A DNA stretch of 64,000 nt, taken from Cephalotus follicularis. Its lineage: Eukaryota > Streptophyta > Magnoliopsida > Oxalidales > Cephalotaceae. Under the pieces are notes generated by a model. That model saw only the letters and a list, made by a program, of their open reading frames with translations. It searched no databases and had not been told where the DNA came from. The position numbers and the translations under genes were made by a program. The DNA lies in NCBI GenBank assembly GCA_001972305.1, contig BDDD01002024.1, positions 62,001 through 126,000 of the forward strand. The letters are read 5' to 3'. Positions 11,686 to 22,265 of the stretch are shown here, one piece after another; positions within the stretch are counted from its first letter, which is position 1, and the number at the start of each line of letters is the position of its first letter.

Positions 11686-14118
11686 ATGGATTTGGAGAAT
11701 GATGATACTTTTTATGACCCCCAAGATGTGTTATCACAATTTGGTGGTCTACCAATTAGGGAGGAGGAGCATTATGTTGATGAAGCTTTAGTTGATGACC
11801 AGAATGTTTATGTGAGAGGAAGTGAAGGAAATTCAGTAGTTGATAAGCCGTATGTGGGTCAAGAGTTTGATAATCTCGATGATGTGTACAATTTTTATAA
11901 TTGTTATGCATTACAGAAAGGATTTGGGGTAATAAAATCCTCGATCAGTAAGTCTTCGGCTACGAGAGAAGTTGTATGGAAGAAATTTGTATGCGACAAG
12001 GCAGGTTGGAAAAAAACAATCAAAGAAAAAAGGGATGGAAGTGAGGTTGTACAACGACATCGTGAAACAAAAGTAGGGTGTACGACAAGCTTAAATGTCC
12101 AGTGGAAAAACCATGGGAAGTGGGTTGTAACGGCATTCGAAGAAGAACATTGCCACACTCTTGATACACCAAGGAGAGCAAAAATGCATCGTTCGCATAA
12201 TGTAGCGCATAGAAATCCCGTAGCCAAGGACTTGATGGACCAACTTCATACTTGTGGGATTAGGCCATCAGCAATTGCGAAAGCAATTAATGCCACAGGT
12301 AATGATACTGCAATCACCACGGATCAGGTGGTACAACATCTAAGGAAACATAGATTGAATAATGTTGGGCAGGAAGCATTCCTAGTAGCTTCGCATTTTT
12401 AAAGACAGATGAGTCTAGATCCTAATTTCTATTTTGCTATGGAGTGCGATAGTGATGGGACCTTACGGTCTATGTTTTGGGCTGATGCAAGGTCAAGAGA
12501 AGCGTACTTCAACTTTAGTGATGTTGTTGTGTTTGATGTTACTTACAAAACAAATAAGTTTTGTATGCCTTTCGCACCATTTACTGGGGTTAACCATCAC
12601 AGGCAATCTATCCTCTTTGGATGTGCGTTGTTAGCAGATGAGACGGAGGAGACATTTGTCTGGTTGTTTGAACGTTGGCTTTCTTGTATGCTAGGTAAAG
12701 CTCCGGGAGTAATCATTACTGATATGGATGGAGCGATGCGTAATGCAATTAGAAGGGTATTCCCAAATGATCGGCATCGGTTTTGTTCTTGGCATATTCA
12801 TAAGCATCTCATGGAGAATGTTTATATGATGCGTGATAGTGCCATTGACTTTTCAAGGGATTATTATAAATGGTTGAATAACAGACATGTGGAGGAAAGT
12901 GAGAGACGGTGGCATGCTTTAGTTGACAAGTACAATATAGAAGGTAACAATTGGCTTTCAAAAATGTGGGACTTACGACTTCATTGGGTTCCCGCATTTC
13001 TGAAAGATATTTTTGTTGCGGGGATGACGTCTAGTGGACGGAGTGAAAGCATCAATGCTTTTTTTTGATGGGTTTGTGAATTCAAACACTCTCTTGCCTG
13101 ATTTTGTTGAGCAATATGATAGAGCATTAATGGCACGGCGTGAAGCAGAAGAGCAAAAGGATTTCTTGACAACGACTTCAAAGCCTCGTCTAATAAGCAT
13201 ATTGCCATTTGAGAAAGTAGCTGCAACCTGTTATACGGCGAAGATGTTTGAGTTGTTTCAGAAAGAACTCAATGATAGTGTGAGTTGTTGGAGTGATCTG
13301 GTGAACCATGAAGATGATGTGACAGTATACAAAGTGGGGCAATGTGATGAGGATAAGAGGAAATGGTACAGTGTTCTGTACGATGAGTCTGAAGGGTTGA
13401 CTCTCAAGTGCGAATGTGCGAAATTTGAGACCGATGGATACCTGTGCAAACATATCCTTCATGTTATAAAGCAAAAACATGTTACTATCATCCCTGAGAG
13501 GTATATTTTAAAAAGGTGGACAATTGATGCTAAATATATAATGGACAGTGGGGTAGACAACGAACTAGGGAATGAGGTTACCCCAATCATGAAGTGGAGT
13601 CTTAAAACTCAAGCCAAAGAAGCTGTAGAGATAGCATCAAGTTCAGTTGCCACATATAAGGACATGCGTTCTTTACTTAAAGGGTTCATGGGCAAATTTC
13701 GTAGCTTGGGTTTGACAGACAGACGGTTTGTGCCTGTTACTGGTGTTCCTAATGAAGTTGGTTCATCTTCCATTCCCGTGGACATGCCTGGGATATCTAT
13801 TCGAGACCCTCAAGTTGTCAGGACCAAGGGTCGTCCGAAGACTGCTTCACGAATCCCATCTGGGCTGAGCATCAGTCAGAAGGAAAGAAAGAAACGTATG
13901 TGTTCATTGTGTCATGAAAAGGGACATTATATGACCACATGTCCAAACAAAAATAAGGTATGCTTTATACACGTCAGACATGATGATACTCATTGTTAAA
14001 AGTATGTGGTTATCACTTTACTCATGTTTCACACTTTTTTTTTCAGGCACATATGATTGACGAGGAAGATGATGTCTCCAACGAAAGTGGAGACATCATG
14101 GAGGTGGTCTCGAGTTAA
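11686..14118 (+). pseudogene. FAR1/MULE-type transposase, disabled
   Basis: Parts in order: acidic N-terminus; FAR1-type DNA-binding domain from about residue 60 (Cys, Cys, HCH ligands at about 12000-12150); MULE DDE transposase core with FDVTYKTN (about 12535), a CALLADETEETFVW block and ITDMDGAM (about 12720), then RFCSWHIHKHL; SWIM zinc finger CEC..CKH (about 13409-13455); and a C-terminal zinc knuckle CSLCHEKGHYMTTC (about 13900-13945). Two lesions break it. An in-frame TAA lies at 12400-12402; the same frame continues past it. A run of eight T at about 13059-13066 shifts the frame where seven would keep it. A last short exon, 14047-14118, follows an intron 13958-14046 and ends in an acidic tail. 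FAR1/FRS transcription factors share this layout, but the flanking inverted repeats make a transposon gene the better reading. The codon-level continuity across both lesions suggests recent decay. Confidence 0.85.
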
Positions 14119-14438
14119 CATTTTCAGTTTGCTCATGGAAGGTATCCTTCTTCATACAGGTTAATATGCCTTTGAATCGGTTTCAAATGTGAATGATACG
14201 GTGTTACTAACTAACATGTTTGTGCAGGTCATGCCGTGGTTGACATTAGCAGCTGTGGCGACTATAATAGGATGGACTATTTTAGATTATATTATATTTT
14301 TGCACTTCCCATATGGTTAAGTATTGTAACTCCTGATAGCTTGTGTATGTTGGTACCAACCATTTTGTATGCAGTGCATTCATATTTGAAAATCGAAAAT
14401 CAGTGTATGGACCTATAATAAATACTTTTAGTTGTTAT

Positions 14439-15323
14439 AGTCTCACGAATGATTACAGTTTGTTTGTCACCCTTAATTTAGTAAGACTTAAGTCTGTTGT
14501 GTAGATCTTGTTGAATTGATGTAGTTCAGTGTGTTTCAGTTGTATTTCAGTGTGTTCTTCTGAGGTTTCATGCTTCCTTTTATAGGCAGAAAAGATTTGT
14601 AGCCGTTGCATAATTTGTGGAAGCTTTTGATTTAATAAGTGTAGTTGCAATCTTTGAATTTTATCTCTGCTGGTATAAAGACGTCGACTTCTTTGTAAAA
14701 GGCGTCGATGTTTTTTCAGTTGATAGCCGTTGGAAGTGCTTGAAATAGCCGTTCCAGTTTTCCCTGGTCTTGTTCACTTACAAAGACGTCGACTTCTTTT
14801 TGAAGGCGTCGATGTCTTTTCTGGGAAATCACCAGGATATGAATATTTGAACATCACATTGACTTCTTCTCTTGGAGTCGATGCATTTTCTGGGAATTGC
14901 AGGTACCTCTGGAAAGGTGTCGATGTTTGTAGAAAGGCGTCGATGTCATTTGGAATGTCGTCGATGTCTTTCATGTAGGGATCGATGTTTTTCAATTGCA
15001 ATTCTATACAGTAGCTTCTGGCATTAAAAGACGTCGATGTCTTTTGGAATGTCGTCGATGTCTTTAGGTAAAAACGTCGATGTTATTTCTGGAAGAACGA
15101 TGTTTTCACCAGAATTTGTACTTGCACTAAAGACGTCGATGTCTTATGGAAAGGATCGACTTCTTTCGTACGGACGTCGATGTTATTCCTTGAAAGTCGA
15201 TGTCTTCTTCTGCAGATGGTATATTGCTTTGATTTTGAACTTGTAATTCCTTGCACATCAAGTAAAATAGTTAAATGCAAATATGTTATCATCAAAACAA
15301 GGATTGAGACTAAATCGTCAACA
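14439..15323 (-). mobile_element. Solo copia-type LTR (C) with target duplication GTTAT
   Basis: Flanked by GTTAT at 14434-14438 and 15324-15328. On the minus strand it starts TGTTGACGATTTAG, has TTTTGATGATAACA about 30 bases in, then a CpG-rich motif array, an AACGGCTAT segment, and a TATA-like CCTATAAAAG (about 14580). The far end reads AGACT where LTRs usually end in CA, a single-base change. The order start, TTTTGATGAT, array, AACGGCTAT, TATA is the same as in the LTRs at 18328 and 27601. No internal retrotransposon region remains, so this is a solo LTR. It lies in the 3' region of the MULE transposase. Confidence 0.72.
14685..15215 (-). repeat. Array of GACATCGACGTC-like motifs in LTR C
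   Basis: About 18 copies of a quasi-palindromic 10-12 bp motif (GACRTCGAYGTC and decayed forms) at irregular 15-45 bp spacing in otherwise AT-rich DNA. Examples lie at about 14702, 14806, 14937, 15030, 15050, 15134 and 15175. The copies are too irregular for a satellite and follow no coding frame. Confidence 0.8.
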
Positions 15324-15328
15324 GTTAT

Positions 15329-17280
15329 AATATACAGACCACCCAAAGCAAGGTCCCTGTGCTGTACATAGATGTGATAAACGACTCACCGTAATCTTGT
15401 ATTTATGGTTCCATGTAACGTAAATTATATGTGAAGAATTTTTTTTTGTTCCAATAACCAGATATATATTGTTCCATTCTGTCATTTGGTTGTTGTCAAT
15501 AATATTTGTTTCACTTGATTCATGGTTTTGGATTTCTGGCCTGATCTCCATAATAATGTCAGATGGATTGGGTCTGGATGTTTTACAGGAGTGCTATATA
15601 CCGTGCTAACAGAATCAGTTGATCCAAGTAATACAAATAGCAGCTCTTATACTTAAGTTTCATGTTTTTATTTGTTTATTTGAAGAATTCGAGTTTATTA
15701 TGTCTTTTGTGGAAATTTCATCAGAAGCAATTGTAGATGTTTTTAATCCTTTGCATGAGTTTTTTGTCAAGTTCATTCTAGTCATTGAAATGTTTAAGTT
15801 CTGATTCCTCGTGATTTTTATGTTCTTTAATCAACTACATCTGACTTCAGGACAAGATTATTTGTAGTTTCATCATTAACGATGAATGTACTTTCCCTTT
15901 TCTACATCACTTTGTACAAGGGGTGAAGAAATTGTATCAAATTGATGTTTGCTGTTCTAGAACTAATTTTTTGAAACTCTCTTAGTTATCACTTCATACT
16001 TTGTAATTTGCATGATTCATCTCCCCTACAACGCCGTCTGAAGTTATTGCGTTGAAAGCCACAACTTATACGCTGGGATGCTAACTGTTTCTGGTCAAGA
16101 TAGAGAACTGCTGCTTGGAAAACAAAGGGCGTAACTATTAAATTTATGGCAAATTTTTTTGGGAGGTGTGGGTGTAGTTTTCTGCAGATAGATACAGAAG
16201 GATGCAATACAGTTTAACTGCATCTTCGACTTCCAACCAGAAATTAGAAATTTCATCCTTCTCTAATGCGGAGGATATGGCCTCTGAAATTTAAATGCGG
16301 GATCATTAACTTTAAATGCATTAACTGGGAATACCAACACTGCTAGAGGAGCAGCATTTCACTCCTGCTTTATCGGTACTATATGAATACAGTTTGTGGC
16401 TCGTTGCCCAAGTTGCATGAGAGTATAAGAAGGGGTGGGTAAAGTATTCCTTTAATTCATTGTGGTCGATAAACATCGAGCCAGAGTGATTTGTGCAGGA
16501 TTATATATGCTATATATATTGGGAAGCAGCCAATATATGGCCTGCTTCACGTGGGAAATTCAGAATGCCCAATATCTTCACCGTATTCTGTTGCATCTTG
16601 GTTGCTTGCTTACGAGGTTTACATCACTTTTATTGCCAGGTATGTCTAGTTATTGTACATATGGTAGTAGGGTAGTGTGGGACGAGTCACATTTGGTTTG
16701 TACAACGGCTGCTGCCAGTCATCTTTAATTCCAAATAAAATTGCATAATGATGTATGCTGTGTTTGGTGTAACATTCCATATTTAATTTCTGTGAAATGA
16801 TCTAAAGATGTAACCTAAAAATGAGCATGTTTTTACAATGATACTGAAATAGATAATCAAAACGTGTAGTGCCATCCAAACAAGCAAAGGGGTAAACATT
16901 AAAGCTTAAAAAAAATGAAAAAAATAAATCCACAATAATTTCCACATGAAATATGACTCATAAATTTTCACTAAACCACACTGCATTATTGACCACTCAA
17001 CCGTATTCTGGCTAAATAAACACAACCAACCAGGACGCTCATTGTAGAGTTTATGCCTGGGTTTTAAAATTTTGTGTCGGTTGTCCATGTACCCTGCACA
17101 CTAGGGTGTTTGATAACATGCCTCGTCTTCAGTTTTATTACCTTTCTCCCCAGTGCGTTCCTTAACCTGGTTGCATGTAAAAGTATGTCTTCTGAAATCA
17201 GATTCTTGACACAGACCACCCGCTCGTTTTTGTTCCCTAATAGTAAAGGAAATCCTTAAATAAATTAGTATTTTGCATAC

Positions 17281-17336
<56 letters not shown>

Positions 17337-18322
17337 ACTGTAAAAGCCCTTCAAATATGGATGGTGACCGCGAGTGAGTTCAGTAACCACCTCTAACTGA
17401 GGGTTCTTCTCTTTGAATGCTGGCAATTGTGACTCCATAAATACCATGCAACATCAGTACAAAGTTGTGGATTTAAAACGCGTAGCTAGCCATGACCAGC
17501 AAGTGAAAAATAGATTGCACGTTTTTAATCATTATATGTTAAACCATATTGGATCAAATGAGAGACACAACATATGCACTCGACGTTTAAATTTAAATAT
17601 AACATGTCAAGCATCATCGTTGTACCATTTTGAATCTTTGGAGGGATTACTGCCTAGAAAGTGGAAATTGCATATGAATATGATTTATTTAGGAAAATGC
17701 ATCGTTTGCAATGCATGTGCACTGAAATTGATGGAGATTGCATTTCAAGAGAAACAAAACAACAATCTTTTATTGTAATGCATGAATCTTACAATAATCA
17801 ATGATTCAAGGAATCAAATAGGCGGGAGAAAAAAAGTATCAAGCATGGACAACGACAATGCCAAACCTCATCCATTCCCATGACTGAGGATATGTGATTA
17901 TTATATCTTCTGATCATAAATTACTACTTACTGAACAAATCAATAAAGAGTACAAGGCAATTCAGCTAGGTATCCCAACATTTAAGTACTATTTCCAGAT
18001 ATGTTAATAAGAAACATGAGGATGAATAACATATAAACGAGGATATGAAAACGATGTTGCACATGTAATTCAAAGGCACACAAGAAATCAAACAAATATG
18101 CACTCCACTTGCCCAATGTTTTTAGGCATACCTTCCAGGAAAGAAAAATATTTGCAACATTTACTCAATGTTGAAAGAAAATAGTAACCAAGAGAGTAGA
18201 TCAATATTACAGTTCATAGCAAATTTCGTTCAACTACAGAAAGTTGAATCAAAAGATATCTAACAATTGTCCATACAGATAGTGTTACAGCAATAGCTAG
18301 TCGCTGCTTCAAAGTTCAATTA
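15329..18322. other. Non-coding interior of the MULE
   Basis: No gene could be supported. Short open frames lack domains and splice support. The stretch contains a GT/GA microsatellite and otherwise ordinary AT-rich DNA between the two nested LTR insertions. Confidence 0.4.
17281..17332. repeat. (GT)n(GA)n compound microsatellite
   Basis: Ten GT units followed by sixteen GA units, uninterrupted. Confidence 0.98.
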
Positions 18323-18479
18323 CTTTCTGTTGGCCTTTGCCACCCCGAGTAAATGGTTTTCACATGTTATTTTGATGATTAACAAACGTATATTACTTGT
18401 ATGCATAAATTCCTTAAGTTACAATTGCATTTACTCACTTATCTTGTGTCCAAAGTTGTGCCAAGTATGTGCAGGCAAT

Positions 18480-18742
18480 TCCAGCCGGCTGGAGGCCATT
18501 CTAGCCGACTGCCAAGGGACCAGCCGGCTGTCCAGAAACCAGCCGACTTTTACAGAAGCTTTGCATTTTCTCGATTCAGCCTAAACAGCCGGCTGAAGCA
18601 GGGGATCAGCCGACTGCCAAGCACACCAGCCGGCTGCCAACATTGATCCAGCCGACTGCCTACTCCCAACGGCTATATTCAAATAAACGCGCCATCAATT
18701 CAGCCAGCTGCCGTCCAAATCCAGCCGACTGGATTTGTATCA
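18480..18742 (+). repeat. Array of CAGCCGGCTG / CAGCCGACTG palindromes in unit A
   Basis: About ten copies at roughly 20-30 bp spacing; CAGCCGGCTG is a perfect palindrome. Four more copies lie at about 19324-19397, just upstream of the ORF. The array sits at the same place in the LTR as those in units B and C. Confidence 0.9.
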
Positions 18743-19508
18743 GACAGTTAAAAATAGATCCGTTGGAGGCTTAACTATTTAAGGATTTTTGGAGCTCTTA
18801 GAAGATTGATCAAGCATTCAAAGTACACATACTCTCAAGCTATCTCAAGTTCAATACCAATCATTCAATCAATCACAAGAGATCAAATCCAAAGCAAATC
18901 TAACACATTCACAAAGCTTTGTACTTTACATTATACACATTTCTTAGCTTTGTTCAAGTGAGCTTTATTGTAAACAAATTCAATCCGAATTTGTAACTTC
19001 ATAAACACTTATTACATTCAGATATTTTGACAAAGCCGTTGGACAACGAGCGTTTCTGCACTTTGCGGAGGGAGCTAGGTATGCAAAATCCCTCCTAACT
19101 CTTCATTTGTAAAATTGTAATGGTTTGTTCAATTTTTGCTTGAATTAATTGAATTGTTTGAAAATTGTTTTCAAAAATCATGTTGCATTTAAACATTGAG
19201 TTTTCCAACTCAATAACATTTATTAGCTCACTTGCCTAGGTTGCTATTAGTCCATAATAGTATACCAAAAGCTTACAAACTCCTTTGGATGGCAATTTTC
19301 TGCATTTGTTTTTCTGCAGAAAACAGCCGGCTGGATTGCTTACCAGCCGACTGCTTTGCTATCCAGCCGACTGGCATAAGTTGCCAGTCGACTGGAATTT
19401 CGACAGATGGGTTTAAAACCCTCGATTTTTCCCTGTCTTCTCACTTTCTCTCTATTTCAAAATCGCCCAAACACACTTCTCTCTCAAATCCGACCTGCAT
19501 ACTGAACC

Positions 19509-20648
19509 ATGGGACCAAAAAGGGGAAGGGCTTCTACTTCAAGGGTGCAAAGAGGATCTCAAATGGAGGTTGACTATGACAATGCACTCTTTCTCTCCAA
19601 GGAGAAAGAGTTGAGGTATAACTCTCACTTTAGTTCTGTAAAATTACAGTGTGAGAAATGGCTTAGTAGAGATGTTTTAGTGGAGAATCTTGCTGTAGTT
19701 GTCACTTGGTTAAATGCTATGGGGTGGTTGGACTACATTTGCTCATCCCACATGATTTACCCTAGACTTGTTAAGATGTTCTATGCCAACTTAGAACGCT
19801 CTACCACTTGCATTGCAAAATCCTATGTTTTAGGCACTCCAATCTCAATTACTCCCGACATTATTGCCGAAATATTAGAAATTCCCAATGAGGGAATTAC
19901 TAATTTTCATGACATTAGTAAAAGGGAGGCCCTAGAAATATGCCTAGAACAACCAAATGTCAAACCGATTATGAATGTGACTAGTGGTCATTTACCCATT
20001 ACCTCTAGGATCATTCTACTCCTTGTTACAAACTCTCTTCTTCCTAAAGTAGGTTCACATACACTCCCCTCCGAGCGCGATCTTAAATTCGTCGCTTGTG
20101 TCAAAAACGGAACTCAAATTAACCTACCATATCTCATTATCAACCACATTTTGTCAAGACATAGTCATTGTCACTATCCTATGCTTATTAGTAGGATTAT
20201 CTCGTTTGTACTTGCCTCACTAAATGTAGACTTTCCGGATGATGAGCAACATGTCAAACCATCCCATAGGCAATTTGTGAACAAAGCAGGCCTTAGACAT
20301 TGTGGGATTGTGTTTGAAAATGATGAGTGGGTTAAGATGGGAGGAAGGGCTAGAGAGCCGGTTATAGAGCAAGAAAATGTGGGAGGTGATGATGATGATG
20401 ATGATGAGGAGGAGGACGATCCTCAACAGTTTGAGGTGCGTCCGAATGTCGGTTCTAGCAGTGGTAGCAGCAGCAGACCTTCCCTTGATGAACTTATGGC
20501 CCGAATGGATGTTGCCCAAGCTGATATGGAGTTTGTCAAAGGTGAAATGCGGCAGTTTCGTGAGGGGCAAGAAAACATTCTCAAGGGACAAGCTGATATC
20601 CTCCAGTATCTTCACAGTGCTTTCCCTCAGCACCCTCCTCCATCATGA
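19509..20648 (+). CDS. TE-borne 379-aa protein, putative plant transposon protein family
   Basis: Intact single-exon ORF inside copia unit A. The KMFYANLE segment (about residue 90), then SITPDIIAEILEIPNEG, a mid-protein helical region, an acidic run of Asp/Glu (about 294-303), a Ser-rich linker and a C-terminal predicted coiled coil (MARMDVAQADMEFVKGEMRQ) recall the plant family called putative plant transposon protein (I believe Pfam PF20167). No protease, integrase or reverse transcriptase motif is present, so it is not a standard copia gag-pol. Its place just before a purine tract is where Sireviruses may carry an extra, env-like ORF. The molecular role is unknown. The start at 19509 is the first ATG after a pyrimidine-rich leader (about 19430-19490), and there is no stop or frameshift. 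Confidence 0.65.
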   Translation: MGPKRGRASTSRVQRGSQMEVDYDNALFLSKEKELRYNSHFSSVKLQCEKWLSRDVLVENLAVVVTWLNAMGWLDYICSSHMIYPRLVKMFYANLERSTTCIAKSYVLGTPISITPDIIAEILEIPNEGITNFHDISKREALEICLEQPNVKPIMNVTSGHLPITSRIILLLVTNSLLPKVGSHTLPSERDLKFVACVKNGTQINLPYLIINHILSRHSHCHYPMLISRIISFVLASLNVDFPDDEQHVKPSHRQFVNKAGLRHCGIVFENDEWVKMGGRAREPVIEQENVGGDDDDDDEEEDDPQQFEVRPNVGSSSGSSSRPSLDELMARMDVAQADMEFVKGEMRQFREGQENILKGQADILQYLHSAFPQHPPPS

Positions 20649-21647
20649 GCTTATATCTTTGCATCATCATGTTTTTTGTATTTTGGAACTTTGCTTTTGG
20701 TTTATCTTTGAGTAATGTTTTCGAACTTTCAGTTTGTAATATTGAAGCTTTGTAACAGACAAGTTGTATTGGCTAATGTTTTATGAAATGACTATGCCTT
20801 TGTGTTTAAACGCTTTATGTATGAAATTACAATGTGTTCATGCTATTGCTTTGACTTGTGGTTCAAGTTTCATCTTGGTCAAATACATTGTGCTTCAAAT
20901 TTCTATGCATTGATGTTTGGATTATGTTGATTCGTTTCCTTGTGCTTACTCTCCTATTGCATTGGTTTTATTAATAAAATTGTATAAGAATGCACATTTT
21001 GAGGGGGAGCTCTTCAATCCGTGCTATGATTGAGGGGGAGCTTCCACCCTTCTTTTTGTTGTTTGACAAAAAGGGGGAGAGTTTTATATGGATATGCACA
21101 TTTTGGAGAGATTATGGGGAGCTCGGTTGGAGTTCCAAGCCCGGATTGAGGCATACTAGTGAATACTCAAGGGGAGGCCTTGGGGAGTGGACGTAGGCGG
21201 TTTGCCGAACCACTATAAATCCGTTTGCACTTTCTAAACCCTACTCTTTACTTTTCGCATTGTGAATTTAAGTAATTAATTTTATTTGTGGTATAATTGC
21301 TAGATTATTTTTTATAAGTCTATTCACCCCCCCCTCTAGACTTCCTACACTTTCTGATATTCAGTAACTTCAAAAATAATTATGGCCAGAACTAGCTACT
21401 TACAGGATAAAAATACAGATCGTAGTGGTTTAACAACATACCTTATTCCCCTACTACTTCCTCCCCAATCACAGTAGCTCACAATCAGCTTTTGAAGTTG
21501 CCACACACCACGTAAAGCCATCTGAACTCAAAAAACGCCGTCTTTAAACAATGGAGAAAATTTAATGAGAATAGACATTATTTAGTTTCCATGATTGTAG
21601 AAGAATCTTACTTGCTTTCTTTATGAGAGTTGACTGGATGTCTTGCT

Positions 21648-21680
21648 ACCCTAAACCCTAAACCCTAAACCCTAAACCCT
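21648..21680. repeat. Interstitial telomere-type repeat (CCCTAAA)n
   Basis: Four exact CCCTAAA units plus CCCTA, the plant telomere sequence. It lies inside the MULE about 0.5 kb from its right inverted repeat and 0.3 kb from the end of unit A. Confidence 0.95.
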
Positions 21681-21759
21681 ATAACAACAATTGCGATAAC
21701 CTAACTAATTAGTCCTCAAAATCGGGACATACAGACAATAAAAACAATTTACATAATGG

Positions 21760-22044
21760 CTAGCAAGCGTCAAGAGATGCATAAGTTTGGGTAGATGCGT
21801 CCAGCGATGCATCGGTTTGGGTAGCGGCGTCGACCATTGATGCACGAGTTGTCATATTAAGAGAGCAAAATGTGCTGGTCGTATGCTGCATAAAAGCTTG
21901 CTCAGCCTCTACGCGAGATCTATAAGATTGGAATGTTGCACCTGGGTGTCCACAGACCTGTCGATTACATTCAACCCAGGTATTATATATCCCGGGTTGC
22001 CTTCCAATAAATACAACATATACCTTATCTTGTCGTCCTGCCAT
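21760..22044 (-). CDS. RNase H1 N-terminal (viroplasmin-like) domain protein in the MULE
   Basis: 94 codons. Residues about 8-50 (KVYVVFIGRQPGIYNTW, CNRQVCGHPGATFQSYRS, EAEQAF) match the small hybrid-binding domain found at the N-terminus of eukaryotic RNase H1 and in caulimovirus P6. The RNase H catalytic domain is absent. The C-terminal third carries a short Ala-Thr-Gln-Thr repeat (ATQTDASLDASTQT). An acceptor-like TTTAGTAG lies just before the ATG, and the inner part of the right inverted repeat offers a donor, so a non-coding first exon in the repeat is likely. The gene faces the transposase, the position that mudrB holds in MuDR; that analogy is inference. It could be a captured host fragment (Pack-MULE style) or a normal second gene of this MULE family. 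Confidence 0.72.
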   Translation of the reverse strand: MAGRQDKVYVVFIGRQPGIYNTWVECNRQVCGHPGATFQSYRSRVEAEQAFMQHTTSTFCSLNMTTRASMVDAATQTDASLDASTQTYASLDAC

Positions 22045-22137
22045 CCTACTAAATTGTAAATCAAAAGTTAATTAATAACAGGAACCAAAGCAACTGCAGT
22101 AAACATGAACCAAAGTAAATGCAGTAAACATGAACCA

Positions 22138-22222
22138 TGGACAGTTTCAAACGTAATACATCTAAAAATTGATTCCAAAGGTGTAAGCAATTAAATTTTC
22201 ACACACAGAGAGAGAGAGAGAA

Positions 22223-22265
<43 letters not shown>

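Larger units (their letters stand above)
18328..21349 (+). mobile_element. Copia LTR-type unit (A) carrying an ORF, target duplication CTTTC
   Basis: Starts TGTTGGCCTTTGCC and ends CTCTAGACTTCCTACA. It is flanked by CTTTC at 18323-18327 and 21350-21354, so it inserted as one unit of 3022 bp. Its first about 0.7 kb and last about 0.23 kb match the 1231-bp solo LTR at 27601-28831. The middle (about 19040-21110) is absent from that copy and holds an intact 379-codon ORF followed by a purine tract AAAAAGGGGGAGA at 21068-21080. Two readings fit. It may be a shrunken element in which the 5' LTR lost its end and the 3' LTR its start, leaving ORF plus polypurine tract. Or it may be a solo LTR that contains an ORF. 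The palindrome arrays and the CTATTCACCCCCCC end resemble Sirevirus-type LTRs; that is recalled family knowledge. Confidence 0.8.

Noticed and set aside
11686-14118. Host FAR1-RELATED SEQUENCE (FRS) transcription factor instead of a transposase
   Set aside because: Domain order is the same, but the gene has two disabling changes and lies between long inverted repeats with a second inward gene, so a MULE transposase fits better.
18480-18742. Regularly spaced short palindromes that look like a CRISPR array (also 27764-28240 and 14685-15215)
   Set aside because: This is plant nuclear DNA, the units are only 10-12 bp and variable, the spacing is irregular, and each array lies inside an LTR with exact target duplications.
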